From a bacterium (lineage in GTDB: Bacteria > Auribacterota > UBA3054), in the NCBI GenBank assembly GCA_017444325.1, contig JAFSWV010000073.1:1-18206 (forward strand): a DNA stretch of 18,206 nt, written 5' to 3'. The position numbers and the translations under genes are program-made. The notes under the pieces were generated by a model. The model did not search any database. It was not told the DNA's origin and worked only from the letters and a program-made list of their open reading frames with translations. Position 1 is the stretch's first letter, and each line of letters opens with the position of its first letter. This document shows, piece by piece, positions 1 through 8,085 of the stretch.

Positions 1-137
1 ACGCGAACTCACGGAGGACGCAAATCACGGCCACGCTTGCGTTGTCCGTGAGCGTGGGTTATATGCTACGTGCGCACGGAGACTCCATTTGATAAAATAG
101 TGAACGTAAATCAATCAACCCACGGAGGGGATAATAA
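1..137 (+). promoter_or_regulatory. Leader with hairpin, CACGGAG repeats and ribosome binding site
   Basis: No gene is visible here. Positions 8-23 and 37-52 can pair as a long imperfect hairpin (CTCACGGA with TCCGTGAG, then ACGCAA with TTGCGT) around a 13-nt loop. No T-run follows it, so it is not an obvious terminator. The heptamer CACGGAG occurs at 10-16, 75-81 and 121-127; the last copy holds the Shine-Dalgarno GGAGGGG (124-130), 7 nt before the ATG at 138. A possible -10 (TAAAAT) lies at 93-98, but no good -35 is visible. Whether this is the 5' end of the transcript or a link from an upstream gene cannot be decided. Confidence 0.4.
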
Positions 138-2567
138 ATGAAAAAAGCACTAGTTTTGATCGCCATGTTTGCGGCTATGGGCGCCATGGCTGAGACTGCG
201 GTATTGAGCACCGCTTACGGCGTTACGACTTTCACTGCCGACGGCGTCACCGGCTACAACACTTCCGGCGGCGCGGTGACCGGCGCCTTCGACGAGTATT
301 CGTTCCAGGGTTCCGGCGAATCACCCTACGGCATCACCGTTTCCGGCGGCACGCACAAGATCGCTTTGACGGACGTGCAGATCGTTTCCAGCAACAGCTT
401 CACTTTCGAGATCAATAGCGGCGCTGTGACGCTGGAACTCACTGGCAGCAACGCTTTCGTGTCCGGCGCCAGCTGCGGAATCCTGGTGGATCCGGAAGCC
501 AAGCTCACCATTACCGGAGAAGGTTCAGTGACGGCTATCGCCACCGCGGAATTGGAAGACGGAAAATCCAACGGCTGCGCTGGCCTGGGCGGCTATGCTG
601 GGGAAAACAGCGGAGCCATCACCATTGAGAGCGGCACTGTTTACGCCCGCGGCGCGGTTTATGCTTCCGGCTTGGGCGGCGGCGCCCACGGCATCGCTAA
701 CGTGACCATCAACGGCGGCCAAGTTTATGCTTTCGGCGGCAATTTCGCGGCCGGCATCGGCGGCGGCACGGGCTGGGAAGGCACGGCCGGCAAGATAACC
801 ATCAATGGCGGCTATGTCTATGCGGAAGCCAATAACGGCGCAGGCATCGGCTGCGGCGACGAAGGCGGTCACAACGACTATCCCGCCGGCACAGTCACCA
901 TCACGGGCGGCACCATTGAAGCTTACAGCATGGAAGGCGCGGGCATCGGCGCCGGCAACGGGCCTGGCGACAGCGGCAGAGGTCCGAAGGTCACCATCAC
1001 GGGCGGCACCATCTACGCTTATTCCAGTCAGGGCGAAGAGATCGGCCAGGGCAAGAACCACTCCGAATGCCCGGATCTTGTCAACGCCAAAAATGAAAAA
1101 GTTTACAAAGTGACCATCTTCGGCGCCAAGCCGGAAGAGGGCGGCGTCTTCACCTGCACGGTCAAAAGGGAAGGCGACGAAAGCTTCTCCTACGTTTACG
1201 AGGGCGAAGGACATTCCATGACTCCGGATCTTTACTTCCATCTTCCCAACGGCGAATACACCGTGACTTGCGGAGAAAACGAATACGTTGGCACCGTTGA
1301 CGGCGCCGACACCTCCTTCTTCAAGAAAGCCAGCGGTTCCGTAACGCTCTCCGTTGAGTATGGCGACGTTTTGTTCACTTCCTACGGCGTGGAAGGCTAC
1401 ACTGACTCAGGTTCTGCTGTCAAAGGCCTCTACGAGGAATATGAAGTAATAGGCACTAGCGTTGACCAATACGTCATCAACGTCAGCAGCGGCGTTCACA
1501 AGATCAAACTGAACCACGCTTTGGTCTCCACCACCAACGCCTGCGCCTTCAACATCGAGGCGGCTATCGTTGAACTGGAACTCACCGGCAGCAACGCTTT
1601 CGTGTCCGGCGGAGGCTGCGGCATCCACGTCGCCAAGAACGCTTCCCTTACGATCAGGGACGGAGGAGAAGAGGGTTCCGTAACGGCTATCGCCACCACG
1701 GGAGAAGATGCCAGTAGCTACGCCTGCGCCGGCATCGGCGGCGCCGAAAACGAAGCCAACGGCCCCATCGTCATCGAGAGCGGTTCCGTTATGGCCCAGG
1801 GCGCGCCCTATGCGGCGGGCATCGGCGGCGGCTCCCAGTCTCCCGCTGACGTAACCATCAAGGGCGGCGAAGTGTACGCCGTAGCCGGCGCCTACGGCGC
1901 GGGCATCGGCGGCGGCACCGGCTGGGGCGGCTACGCCGGCACTATCACCATCGAGGGCGGCTATGTGGCGGCCATGGCTTTCAACGGCGCGGCTATCGGC
2001 TGCGGCGACGAAGGCGGACATAACATTTATCCCGCCGGCACGATCAAAATCACCGGCGGCACCATCACGGCGGAAAGCGAAGGCGGCGCGGGCATCGGCG
2101 CCGGCTGCGGCCCGGAAGACAGCGGCCGCGGACCCAACATCTATCTGAGCAACTGCTCCGTTTACGCCCTCTCCGTCACCGGCATGCCTATCGGCCCGGG
2201 CACGGCCATGGGCGAATGCCCCGCTCCCCTTGACAAGGAAGGCGGCAAGGAAGTTTACGGCGCGATCCTGCCCGAGATCCTGCCCGACCAGGAGACCTAC
2301 CGCACCATCTACGGCGTGAAGCTAAATGACACTTCCTTCGAATACACCTACTACGGCCGCGGGCACTTCATTGAAGAAGACCTCTTCTTCCCCTACGGCT
2401 CTCTGCAGTTCTTCCTGCCCAACGGCAGCTACGTGGTCCAGGGCGAAGACACCCTGCCCTACGGCGGCACGGTGAAGGACGCGGACACGACCTTCGAAGT
2501 CGTGCCGGAACCGGCCCTCGCGGCCCTTGCGCTCCTGGCCATGGCGGCCTTCCTCCGCAGGAAGTAA
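138..2567 (+). CDS. Secreted Gly-rich repeat protein with PEP-CTERM tail
   Basis: This 809-residue exported protein probably folds as a parallel beta-helix, judging from its short recurring ITI-x-GG-x-V-x-A and AGIGGG strand-turn patterns. The pattern resembles bacterial carbohydrate-binding or adhesin-like surface proteins (Cthe_2159 type); this is family resemblance only and the ligand is unknown. Residues 1-18 form a signal peptide ending AMA before Glu19. The body is two tandem copies of about 380 residues, starting near residues 39 and 421. The C-terminus has VPEP (789-792), a 14-residue hydrophobic segment and RRK, the layout of PEP-CTERM sorting signals read by an exosortase, so the protein is likely processed and placed at the envelope. 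The start at 138 has a strong GGAGGGG site 7 nt upstream. It is monocistronic: a terminator follows 20 bp after the stop. Confidence 0.85.
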   Translation: MKKALVLIAMFAAMGAMAETAVLSTAYGVTTFTADGVTGYNTSGGAVTGAFDEYSFQGSGESPYGITVSGGTHKIALTDVQIVSSNSFTFEINSGAVTLELTGSNAFVSGASCGILVDPEAKLTITGEGSVTAIATAELEDGKSNGCAGLGGYAGENSGAITIESGTVYARGAVYASGLGGGAHGIANVTINGGQVYAFGGNFAAGIGGGTGWEGTAGKITINGGYVYAEANNGAGIGCGDEGGHNDYPAGTVTITGGTIEAYSMEGAGIGAGNGPGDSGRGPKVTITGGTIYAYSSQGEEIGQGKNHSECPDLVNAKNEKVYKVTIFGAKPEEGGVFTCTVKREGDESFSYVYEGEGHSMTPDLYFHLPNGEYTVTCGENEYVGTVDGADTSFFKKASGSVTLSVEYGDVLFTSYGVEGYTDSGSAVKGLYEEYEVIGTSVDQYVINVSSGVHKIKLNHALVSTTNACAFNIEAAIVELELTGSNAFVSGGGCGIHVAKNASLTIRDGGEEGSVTAIATTGEDASSYACAGIGGAENEANGPIVIESGSVMAQGAPYAAGIGGGSQSPADVTIKGGEVYAVAGAYGAGIGGGTGWGGYAGTITIEGGYVAAMAFNGAAIGCGDEGGHNIYPAGTIKITGGTITAESEGGAGIGAGCGPEDSGRGPNIYLSNCSVYALSVTGMPIGPGTAMGECPAPLDKEGGKEVYGAILPEILPDQETYRTIYGVKLNDTSFEYTYYGRGHFIEEDLFFPYGSLQFFLPNGSYVVQGEDTLPYGGTVKDADTTFEVVPEPALAALALLAMAAFLRRK
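252..2240 (+). repeat. Internal tandem duplication of about 1.15 kb within the PEP-CTERM gene
   Basis: Two copies of a unit lie head to tail with an offset of 1143-1149 bp (381-383 codons). Matching landmarks include the ELTGSNAFVSG motif near 434 and 1577, the GIGGGTGW motif near 757 and 1906, and the CGDEGGHN motif near 852 and 2001. Some landmarks are nearly identical in DNA as well as in protein, which points to duplication or later gene conversion rather than ancient divergence. Each copy ends in a less repetitive beta-rich segment (about residues 320-400 and 705-785). Confidence 0.8.
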
Positions 2568-2587
2568 GCGCTCCCGCGCTCAACGCA

Positions 2588-2617
2588 AAAAGGCTCTCCT
2601 TCCCTGGAGAGCCTTTT
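2588..2617 (+). terminator. Rho-independent terminator of the PEP-CTERM gene
   Basis: A 12-bp perfect stem (AAAAGGCTCTCC with GGAGAGCCTTTT, 6-nt loop TTCCCT) runs into a T-run. It sits 20 bp after the stop at 2567 and separates this gene from the ATPase gene downstream. Confidence 0.9.
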
Positions 2618-2623
2618 TTGTTG

Positions 2624-2660
2624 CCATGATATTTGCAAGTTCAACTTGCAAATATCATGG
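2624..2660. repeat. Perfect 18-bp inverted repeat with 1-nt spacer, possible operator
   Basis: CCATGATATTTGCAAGTT (2624-2641) and its exact reverse complement (2643-2660) flank a single C. The repeat lies 47 bp before the ATPase start. It has no T-run, and a separate terminator precedes it, so it is more likely a protein-binding palindrome than a terminator. Its right arm contains TTGCAA (2646-2651), which with TAATAT at 2670-2675 (18-bp spacing) would form a plausible promoter. A protein bound to the palindrome would then block the -35 box. The operator role is inference. Confidence 0.75.
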
Positions 2661-2675
2661 AGATTATGATAATAT
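2646..2675 (+). promoter_or_regulatory. Possible promoter of the AAA_14 ATPase gene
   Basis: TTGCAA at 2646-2651 and TAATAT at 2670-2675 are 18 bp apart and sit just upstream of the ATPase. The preceding terminator means the gene needs its own promoter. The match to consensus is moderate, and TATGAT at 2665-2670 is an alternative -10. Confidence 0.4.
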
Positions 2676-2706
2676 AGTTGCGTCTAAAATAAGGAAGGAG
2701 TTTGTT

Positions 2707-3867
2707 ATGATTCAACGCGAAATGACCAAAGTCATGAAAGCAAGAGCCAAGGAATATCCCGTTTTAACCGTCGTTGGCCCGCGGCAGTCAGGAAAAACCA
2801 CCTTGGTAAGATCATGCTTCCCGAATTACAATTACGCCAACCTAGAAGATCCAGAGACTCGTGATCTGGCCGAATCAGATTACAAGCGGTTTCTATCGGC
2901 ATACAAAACGCCATTGATAATCGACGAGATCCAAAGAGTGCCGAAACTGGCTTCGGCAATACAGGTCAAAGTGGACGAAAACAGAAGCAAAACCGGACAA
3001 TATATTCTTACCGGTTCTCATCAGCCCGTGCTAAAACAGACAGTCACCCAATCTTTGGCCGGCAGGAGCGCTTTCCTGGAATTATTGCCCTTGACCTTCT
3101 CCGAACTATATAAAGGCAGGGACAAAAAAGAGGTTGACGTCGACGATCTGATCTTGACCGGAACGATGCCGGAATTGACAAAAGGGCGCATAAAACCGTC
3201 CGTGTATTACAAAAACTACGTTAATTCGTATATCGAAAGAGATGTCAGGCTCATTTCCAACATAGAGAACACTTCTTCTTTCAACCGCTTCTTAGTCCTG
3301 CTGGCCGGAAGGATCGGACAGCTTGTTAATCTCAACACTCTTTCCGGGGAAGTCGGCGTAAGCCACACTACGCTTAATTCCTGGCTTAATATTTTAGAAG
3401 CGTCTTTTATTGTTTTTCGCTTAGAGCCATATTATGCCAATATCGGGAAAAGACTTATTAAAACCCCAAAGATCTACTTTACCGAAACAGGACTTGCTGC
3501 CTACCTTTTGGGTATCAAAAATTCTGAACAAGTCAGCAGCCATCCGCTTAGGGGCAATCTTTTTGAAAATCTCGTTGCCGGAGATATCCTTCGTCACGAA
3601 AAAAACGCTGATAATGATGGGGACTTATTCTTCTTCAGGACCACGAACGGCTTGGAGATTGATTTGCTTCGCCTTTATAACGACAGTTTTCAACCAATAG
3701 AAATCAAATCGTCCATGACTTACAATCCCTCCTTGGAGAACTCCTTGGAGCGCTTTATGGACATTTTTCCTAAAGTTGTTAAACCGACGCTTATATATGC
3801 CGGAAAGAATATTCCTCCCGGAGACAAAAAGATCGAGTGGCGCAATTATCTTGATTTTAAGCTTTAA
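2707..3867 (+). CDS. AAA_14 / DUF4143 family ATPase
   Basis: This 386-residue protein belongs to the large, poorly characterised family of AAA_14 ATPases with a C-terminal DUF4143 domain. It has a Walker A motif GPRQSGKT (24-31), Walker B PLIIDEIQ (69-76) and a sensor-like LTGSHQ (101-106). A helical, winged-helix-like middle region (about 190-240) follows. The C-terminal segment has GLEIDLL (D319) and IEIKSS (E332, K334), matching the degenerate PD-(D/E)XK pattern seen in this family. The start at 2707 is chosen because AAGGAAGGAG ends 6 nt before it. The longer frame opening at 2527 would run back through the terminator into the previous gene. It stands alone, bounded by a terminator upstream and converging on trmH 7 bp downstream, and its codons are poorer in GC than its neighbours. 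Members are often spread horizontally; the cellular role is unknown. Confidence 0.9.
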   Translation: MIQREMTKVMKARAKEYPVLTVVGPRQSGKTTLVRSCFPNYNYANLEDPETRDLAESDYKRFLSAYKTPLIIDEIQRVPKLASAIQVKVDENRSKTGQYILTGSHQPVLKQTVTQSLAGRSAFLELLPLTFSELYKGRDKKEVDVDDLILTGTMPELTKGRIKPSVYYKNYVNSYIERDVRLISNIENTSSFNRFLVLLAGRIGQLVNLNTLSGEVGVSHTTLNSWLNILEASFIVFRLEPYYANIGKRLIKTPKIYFTETGLAAYLLGIKNSEQVSSHPLRGNLFENLVAGDILRHEKNADNDGDLFFFRTTNGLEIDLLRLYNDSFQPIEIKSSMTYNPSLENSLERFMDIFPKVVKPTLIYAGKNIPPGDKKIEWRNYLDFKL

Positions 3868-3874
3868 AAAAGGC

Positions 3875-4477
3875 TCAGAGCGATTTTGTTCGCTTGGGCT
3901 CGTCGGCGAGCCAGCGGGAGAGGATCTCGGCTTTTTGCGCTTCGGAGAGGGTGCAGCTTGGCAGCTCTTTGCGCAAACGGGGCAGGAGGGCCCCCAGCGA
4001 GGCCGCAAAGGCCGCTGAAATGTTCAGGCTCTCTACGAACCCGTACATCGGCAAAAAGGCCTTTAGATCGCATTCAGCTAAGCTTTCCTCCCCTACGCCC
4101 CTGTGCTCGTTGCCGAAAATGATGGCCAAGGGTTTGTCGAGGGGCAGTTCGGGAAGGGGGAAGGCTTTTTCCCCGTCCTTGGGGAGGGCGGTGGCGACGA
4201 TGAGTCTGCCTTCCGAGCGGAGGCAGTCGAAGCACTCCTTGTGCGAGTGCCAGAATTTGAGGTCCAGCCAGCGCTCGCAGCCCTTGGAGATCTTGCGCTC
4301 CAGCTCAAATTTTTCGCTGGTGGTGATGATGTGTATCTCCTGGAGGCCGAAGGCTTCGCAGCTTCTAAGGACCGCCGCGAAATTATAGGGGTCGTAAACG
4401 TTGTCGAGGACGGGAACGCAGTAGTTCGTCCGGTCATCGAGGACCGCTTTTATCTTTTCCAGTCTTTCCGGCGTCAT
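3875..4477 (-). CDS. trmH: TrmH/SpoU-type RNA 2'-O-methyltransferase
   Basis: This 200-residue SPOUT-fold enzyme transfers a methyl group from S-adenosylmethionine to a ribose 2'-OH. All three family motifs are present: motif 1 with N26, D29, N32 and the likely catalytic R38 (NVYDPYNFAAVLRSC), motif 2 IFGNEHRGVGEE (120-131), and motif 3 PMYGFVESLNISAA (143-156), which forms the knotted cofactor site. The length and lack of an N-terminal extension fit TrmH, which modifies G18 in the D-loop of tRNA, better than RlmB. Another tRNA or rRNA target is possible. It is the last gene of the minus-strand run: its ATG lies 3 bp after the deacetylase stop, with no clear Shine-Dalgarno, so translation is probably coupled. 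It converges on the ATPase gene with a 7-bp gap and no evident terminator between them. Confidence 0.9.
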   Translation of the reverse strand: MTPERLEKIKAVLDDRTNYCVPVLDNVYDPYNFAAVLRSCEAFGLQEIHIITTSEKFELERKISKGCERWLDLKFWHSHKECFDCLRSEGRLIVATALPKDGEKAFPLPELPLDKPLAIIFGNEHRGVGEESLAECDLKAFLPMYGFVESLNISAAFAASLGALLPRLRKELPSCTLSEAQKAEILSRWLADEPKRTKSL

Positions 4478-4480
4478 GCG

Positions 4481-5716
4481 CTATCTTTTGCGGGTGAAGA
4501 AGAAGGATCTTCTGTAGGTCCGGCCATCACGAGCTTTCACTTTGAGGTAGCAGGTCACCCGGATGTCGTCCTTGGGGGCTTTGAACACAAGCGTTCTGCC
4601 CTCCTGGCGGAACTGGGGATATTCTTTGTTGCAGCGGACCGTCAGTTCTCCGCCCTGCTTCCAGGCGTTCAGCAGCTCGTCGCTGAGCGTCAGGCGGCAT
4701 TCTTTTCCGGGAGCGACGTTGCTGGCGCCGTCGCCGGGGGAGTCGAGGCGCGCGTCCGCGATAGGCTCGTTCAGCCAGGAGACGAAAGTGCTGAGCGCGG
4801 TGCTTTGGTTGACCTGGTAGCGGGAGAGGAGGTAGGGATCGCAGTCCTTGGAATTCTGCCCGGCGTTGACGGTGGTGGCGGTCTCATAGCCGGCTTTATC
4901 GAGGAGCTTGAAGCAGTCCTCGCTGTAGTAGCCGTAAGGGAAGCAGAAGTCAGTTACGTTTATTCCGGTCTTTTCCTCTATGACCTTTTTGGAGTCCGCG
5001 ATCTCTTCTTTTATGCGGGCTTTGTAATTTCTGTCGCTTTCTTGTTTGTCGGGAGTGAGCTTCGGGTGCGTCATGGAGTGGCAGCCGACGGTATGCCCTC
5101 TTTTCGCCAGGGATTGGATCTGCTTCCAGTTCATGGCGGCGGAGCCGCCGACGAAGTCGGGATAGACGTAGAAGACGCCCCGGAAGCCGTATTTTTCCAA
5201 AAGCGGAACGGCGTTTTGGTACTGCGATTTCCAGCCGTCGTCGAAGGTAAGGATGACGCACTTTGGGGGAAGGCCTATTCTGCCGTCGCAGTAGTCGAGC
5301 CACTCGCTTGGCGAGATGGAGTAGTAGCCTTCCCGCTTAAGGTAGGAGAGCTCTTCCTCGAGCTTCGCTTTCGAGATGATCATGTCGCCGGACTTGTCGT
5401 TGCGGACCTGGTGGTACATGATGATGGGGATGGACGCGGGGCCGGAGCCTTTCTTGACTGCCGGCTGGGGAGGAGGCGGAGTAGGCGGGGGCGGTTCGGG
5501 CTCGGTCATTTGCTCGAGCTCGGCGGGCGCGACCTTGCGCTGCTCTAATTCGGAGAGGCGCTTGCTCTCTCTCGCCTTGGCTTCGCTTTCCATATAAGCG
5601 TCGATGGCGACCTGGGGCAATGTAACGCCCGGCGGAGGCGCCTCTGTCGAGGCGCAGCCGAAAAGCAAAAGGGCCGCCAGCGAGGCGGCCCAAGAAAGGA
5701 AGGTCGCCCGGCTCAT
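4481..5716 (-). CDS. Polysaccharide deacetylase (CE4 / NodB) lipoprotein
   Basis: This 411-residue lipoprotein likely removes acetyl groups from a GlcNAc-containing glycan at the cell surface or in the periplasm. The signal has lipobox LFGC with Cys21 as the lipidation site. Next come a charged helical stretch (about 37-70) and a Pro-rich linker (72-84). The NodB domain (about 95-310) has motif 1 TFDDGW (157-162, D159 and D160), the metal-binding HSMTH (H213, H217) and motif 3 FPYG (259-262). About 90 residues follow with a beta-rich look that I do not recognise. The start codon overlaps the stop of the upstream 790-residue gene (ATGA), so the two are translationally coupled and may act on the same envelope structure. 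Substrate cannot be told: peptidoglycan, poly-GlcNAc and capsule are all possible. Confidence 0.9.
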   Translation of the reverse strand: MSRATFLSWAASLAALLLFGCASTEAPPPGVTLPQVAIDAYMESEAKARESKRLSELEQRKVAPAELEQMTEPEPPPPTPPPPQPAVKKGSGPASIPIIMYHQVRNDKSGDMIISKAKLEEELSYLKREGYYSISPSEWLDYCDGRIGLPPKCVILTFDDGWKSQYQNAVPLLEKYGFRGVFYVYPDFVGGSAAMNWKQIQSLAKRGHTVGCHSMTHPKLTPDKQESDRNYKARIKEEIADSKKVIEEKTGINVTDFCFPYGYYSEDCFKLLDKAGYETATTVNAGQNSKDCDPYLLSRYQVNQSTALSTFVSWLNEPIADARLDSPGDGASNVAPGKECRLTLSDELLNAWKQGGELTVRCNKEYPQFRQEGRTLVFKAPKDDIRVTCYLKVKARDGRTYRRSFFFTRKR

Positions 5717-8085
5717 TCTTTTATCCTCACCAGCCCGTCTTCTATCTCAATGAGGCGGTAGCCGCCGAGGTCTTCTTTCGTCCCGTCGGAGAGCGTCACC
5801 GCTTCCGGGCAGGAGAGGGCTTCCGTTTCGCCGACCAATTTTGCCCGGCCGCCCTTGAATTCGGCGCTTTGTGACGCCGACAGGGCGACGTTCCCCTCGG
5901 AATAAAGAATGCCGCCGGACATGAGGAAATTGGCGCATTCAAGGCAGCCTCTCACCAAAGTCTTTTCGCCTTGCAGCAGGACGTTCTCGGAAACAAGGCC
6001 CGGGGCGCCTCCCGCGGTCTTCATTTCGGCTGCGCTGTCGCAGGCTTGGAAGTTTTGGCAGACGACGGTGTTCGCCAAACTTTCGGCCTGGAACACCGAA
6101 TCGGTCATATAAAGGGAATTCTCGCAGAAGAAGGCGTTGGTGCAGTCCGACGAGATCGTAAAGCCGCATTGCTTAACGACGACGTTGGTCATGAAGTAGG
6201 CGCAGCCGGTCACGTTTATCACGGCGTTGGTGGCCTGCGTTATTCCCTGGACGGACAGGGCGTCGCCGAAGCCGTCGGGGGAAACGCTTGCGATTCCGTT
6301 GTAAAATTCGGCGGTCCCGTAAACGTCAAGGAGCGTGCCGAGATCCATTTCCGACCCCATTGACAGAAAATTCCCGAAGACGCGCAGGGAATGATCGCCG
6401 GCGTTCCCGACCGAGACTTTTGAAGCGAACAGCTTGGCGTTTTCGCTTATCTCCAGCGTGCCGTCGGAAGAGAGGGTGGAGTTCACGAGCTGAAGGCTGC
6501 CGTCCGTCATCACGGCAAGGTCGTCGTTGGCGGTGACGATTAGCGCGCTGTTGGTCAAAACTACGCTGCCGCTGGCGACGTAGAGCATGGCGGAATGTTC
6601 TTCCGCGGGCGCGACCGTTATTCTCGAGTCAAAGGCGTAGATGTTCCCGGAGAAGACCGAGAAGTCCGTGCTGCCGGATTCGTTTTTGACGCTGAGCGTT
6701 ATGTTGGAGAAGGAGAGATCGCCGAAAGAGTGGTCGAAGGCGCCGACGGTTAGAGCCGCGTTGGTGTTGCCGAAGAAGCGGATGTTGCCGTAGCCGGAGT
6801 CGATGCCGCCTATCACGCGGTTTTGGGAATTGGACTCCAAAAAGACCTTGAGGTAGCCGTCGCAGTAGATGTTGGTGCCCTGGAAATTGTCGAGGTAAAG
6901 GGAGCCGTGCCTGTATTTCCAGCCCTTGCCTTCCTTGTGCACACGCGCGTTCTTTCCGTCTATCAGAAGTTCAAAGGGCGCGGAGATATAGTATTCGTTG
7001 TCCACTATGACTTCCGGCATGTCGTCCGCGTTGAAGCTTTCCACTTCGTTCAGAAGCATGGCGCAGTCCCTGAGCCTAAGCGCGGTATCAGTCCCGCGGA
7101 AGATCACTCTTCCGTAGCCCAAAAAATTGCAGAAGCCGTAGTTGCCCCAGAGGGAGTGCTCCAGGCTGTCGAAGATGTTGGTGGAGCCGTAGGGGCACAT
7201 GATGTCAAGGCCTCCCTTGAACTCTATCTTGCTGCCGCGGCAGCTGTACAGGACCAGGACGTCGTTGGTGAAGAGGAAATTCTTTCCCTGCATGCCGTCC
7301 TTTATTTCTTTGCCGTCTATTTTAAGCCACTTGACGCCCAGCTCCCGATTGCTTCCCGGGACCACCCATTTTCCCGCCGGGTCCGAGATCTTGTAATTTA
7401 GGGCCCAACTCTTAGCGTTGAAGGTCACTTTCACCTTGCAGCCATTGGTCAGTGTCTCGCCACCCTTATAAACGATATTGTTGGCAGTCAGCAGAGTCAC
7501 TGGGTCAGCGATGAACCAGCCGTTGGTCTGGATGGAGTAGAGCCCCATGTTCATCTCGTCGTCGATGATGTCGTAGCCCTCGGAAAAATCCTCCGCTATG
7601 GTGGATTTGTAGGTCAGCTTGCTCGTTATGGCGCTTACGTTGACGGGATAGATGGTGTCGTTGAATATAAGGCAGTAGTCCAGCTCCGAATACTCTTTCT
7701 GCGGGAAGGAGTAGCTGAACTTCCTTTTGTCCGGGATGTATTTGACGACGGGCTCGTCCTCGTCCTTGTAGTACCAGGCGTTCTTTTTTATGTCGAAGGG
7801 CAGTTCGGCGTCCATTCCGACTTCCGGGCCTTCCCACATGTTGTAGCAGACAAGCTTGGCGCCCCGGCTGACTAAGTTTGTGAAGAGCTTGATGCCGGGG
7901 TAATAGATCCCGGAGGGCGGGATGGTGTTGAAGTTCGTCACGACGGTCATCCCCACTACCCAGCCCTTTATGTTCGAGACGAACTTGCTCTTCGCCTGTT
8001 CAGGATGCACGGTCCAATCGTGCTTGGCCTGGGCGCTGCTCGCTATAAAAGCGGCGAACAACAGCATTAGGGCAAATCGTCGCAT
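5713..8085 (-). CDS. Large secreted protein, probable beta-helix, unknown function
   Basis: I do not recognise this 790-residue protein as a named family. Residues 1-20 form a signal peptide ending AQA before Lys21. The first third looks like one or two beta-sandwich regions. From about residue 370 on, short alternating beta-strands with Asn, Ser and Gly turns and frequent L-x-N-S or F-x-N-T patterns suggest a right-handed beta-helix or similar solenoid. Many cysteines are scattered through the chain. There is no membrane anchor or sorting tail, so it is probably periplasmic or released. The start at 8085 follows a C-rich leader without Shine-Dalgarno. The stop overlaps the deacetylase start, so the pair is coupled. 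A role in glycan binding or surface structure is a guess from context. Confidence 0.85.
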   Translation of the reverse strand: MRRFALMLLFAAFIASSAQAKHDWTVHPEQAKSKFVSNIKGWVVGMTVVTNFNTIPPSGIYYPGIKLFTNLVSRGAKLVCYNMWEGPEVGMDAELPFDIKKNAWYYKDEDEPVVKYIPDKRKFSYSFPQKEYSELDYCLIFNDTIYPVNVSAITSKLTYKSTIAEDFSEGYDIIDDEMNMGLYSIQTNGWFIADPVTLLTANNIVYKGGETLTNGCKVKVTFNAKSWALNYKISDPAGKWVVPGSNRELGVKWLKIDGKEIKDGMQGKNFLFTNDVLVLYSCRGSKIEFKGGLDIMCPYGSTNIFDSLEHSLWGNYGFCNFLGYGRVIFRGTDTALRLRDCAMLLNEVESFNADDMPEVIVDNEYYISAPFELLIDGKNARVHKEGKGWKYRHGSLYLDNFQGTNIYCDGYLKVFLESNSQNRVIGGIDSGYGNIRFFGNTNAALTVGAFDHSFGDLSFSNITLSVKNESGSTDFSVFSGNIYAFDSRITVAPAEEHSAMLYVASGSVVLTNSALIVTANDDLAVMTDGSLQLVNSTLSSDGTLEISENAKLFASKVSVGNAGDHSLRVFGNFLSMGSEMDLGTLLDVYGTAEFYNGIASVSPDGFGDALSVQGITQATNAVINVTGCAYFMTNVVVKQCGFTISSDCTNAFFCENSLYMTDSVFQAESLANTVVCQNFQACDSAAEMKTAGGAPGLVSENVLLQGEKTLVRGCLECANFLMSGGILYSEGNVALSASQSAEFKGGRAKLVGETEALSCPEAVTLSDGTKEDLGGYRLIEIEDGLVRIKE

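Noticed and set aside
525..1241. Minus-strand frames opposite the PEP-CTERM gene (also 1407-2021)
   Set aside because: Ala/Asp-rich antisense products mirror the Gly-rich repeats of the real gene and lack ribosome sites or family features.
852..2040. CRISPR-like or satellite array in the Gly-rich gene
   Set aside because: Repeats are in frame, codon-based and imperfect, explained by protein strand-turn periodicity; there are no regular spacers.
2527..2706. N-terminal extension of the AAA_14 ATPase
   Set aside because: It overlaps the end of the PEP-CTERM gene, crosses the terminator and the palindrome, and the family begins near the methionine at 2707, which has a strong ribosome site.
4103..5548. 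Long plus-strand open frame (481 codons) opposite the deacetylase and trmH genes
   Set aside because: It is antisense to two genes with clear catalytic motifs, spans both, and its translation is a low-complexity Val/Gly/Ala/Glu-rich string without motifs; high GC keeps the opposite frame open.
6823..7401. Plus-strand open frame opposite the 790-residue secreted protein
   Set aside because: It is antisense to a gene with a signal peptide and coupled stop, and shows no recognisable domain.
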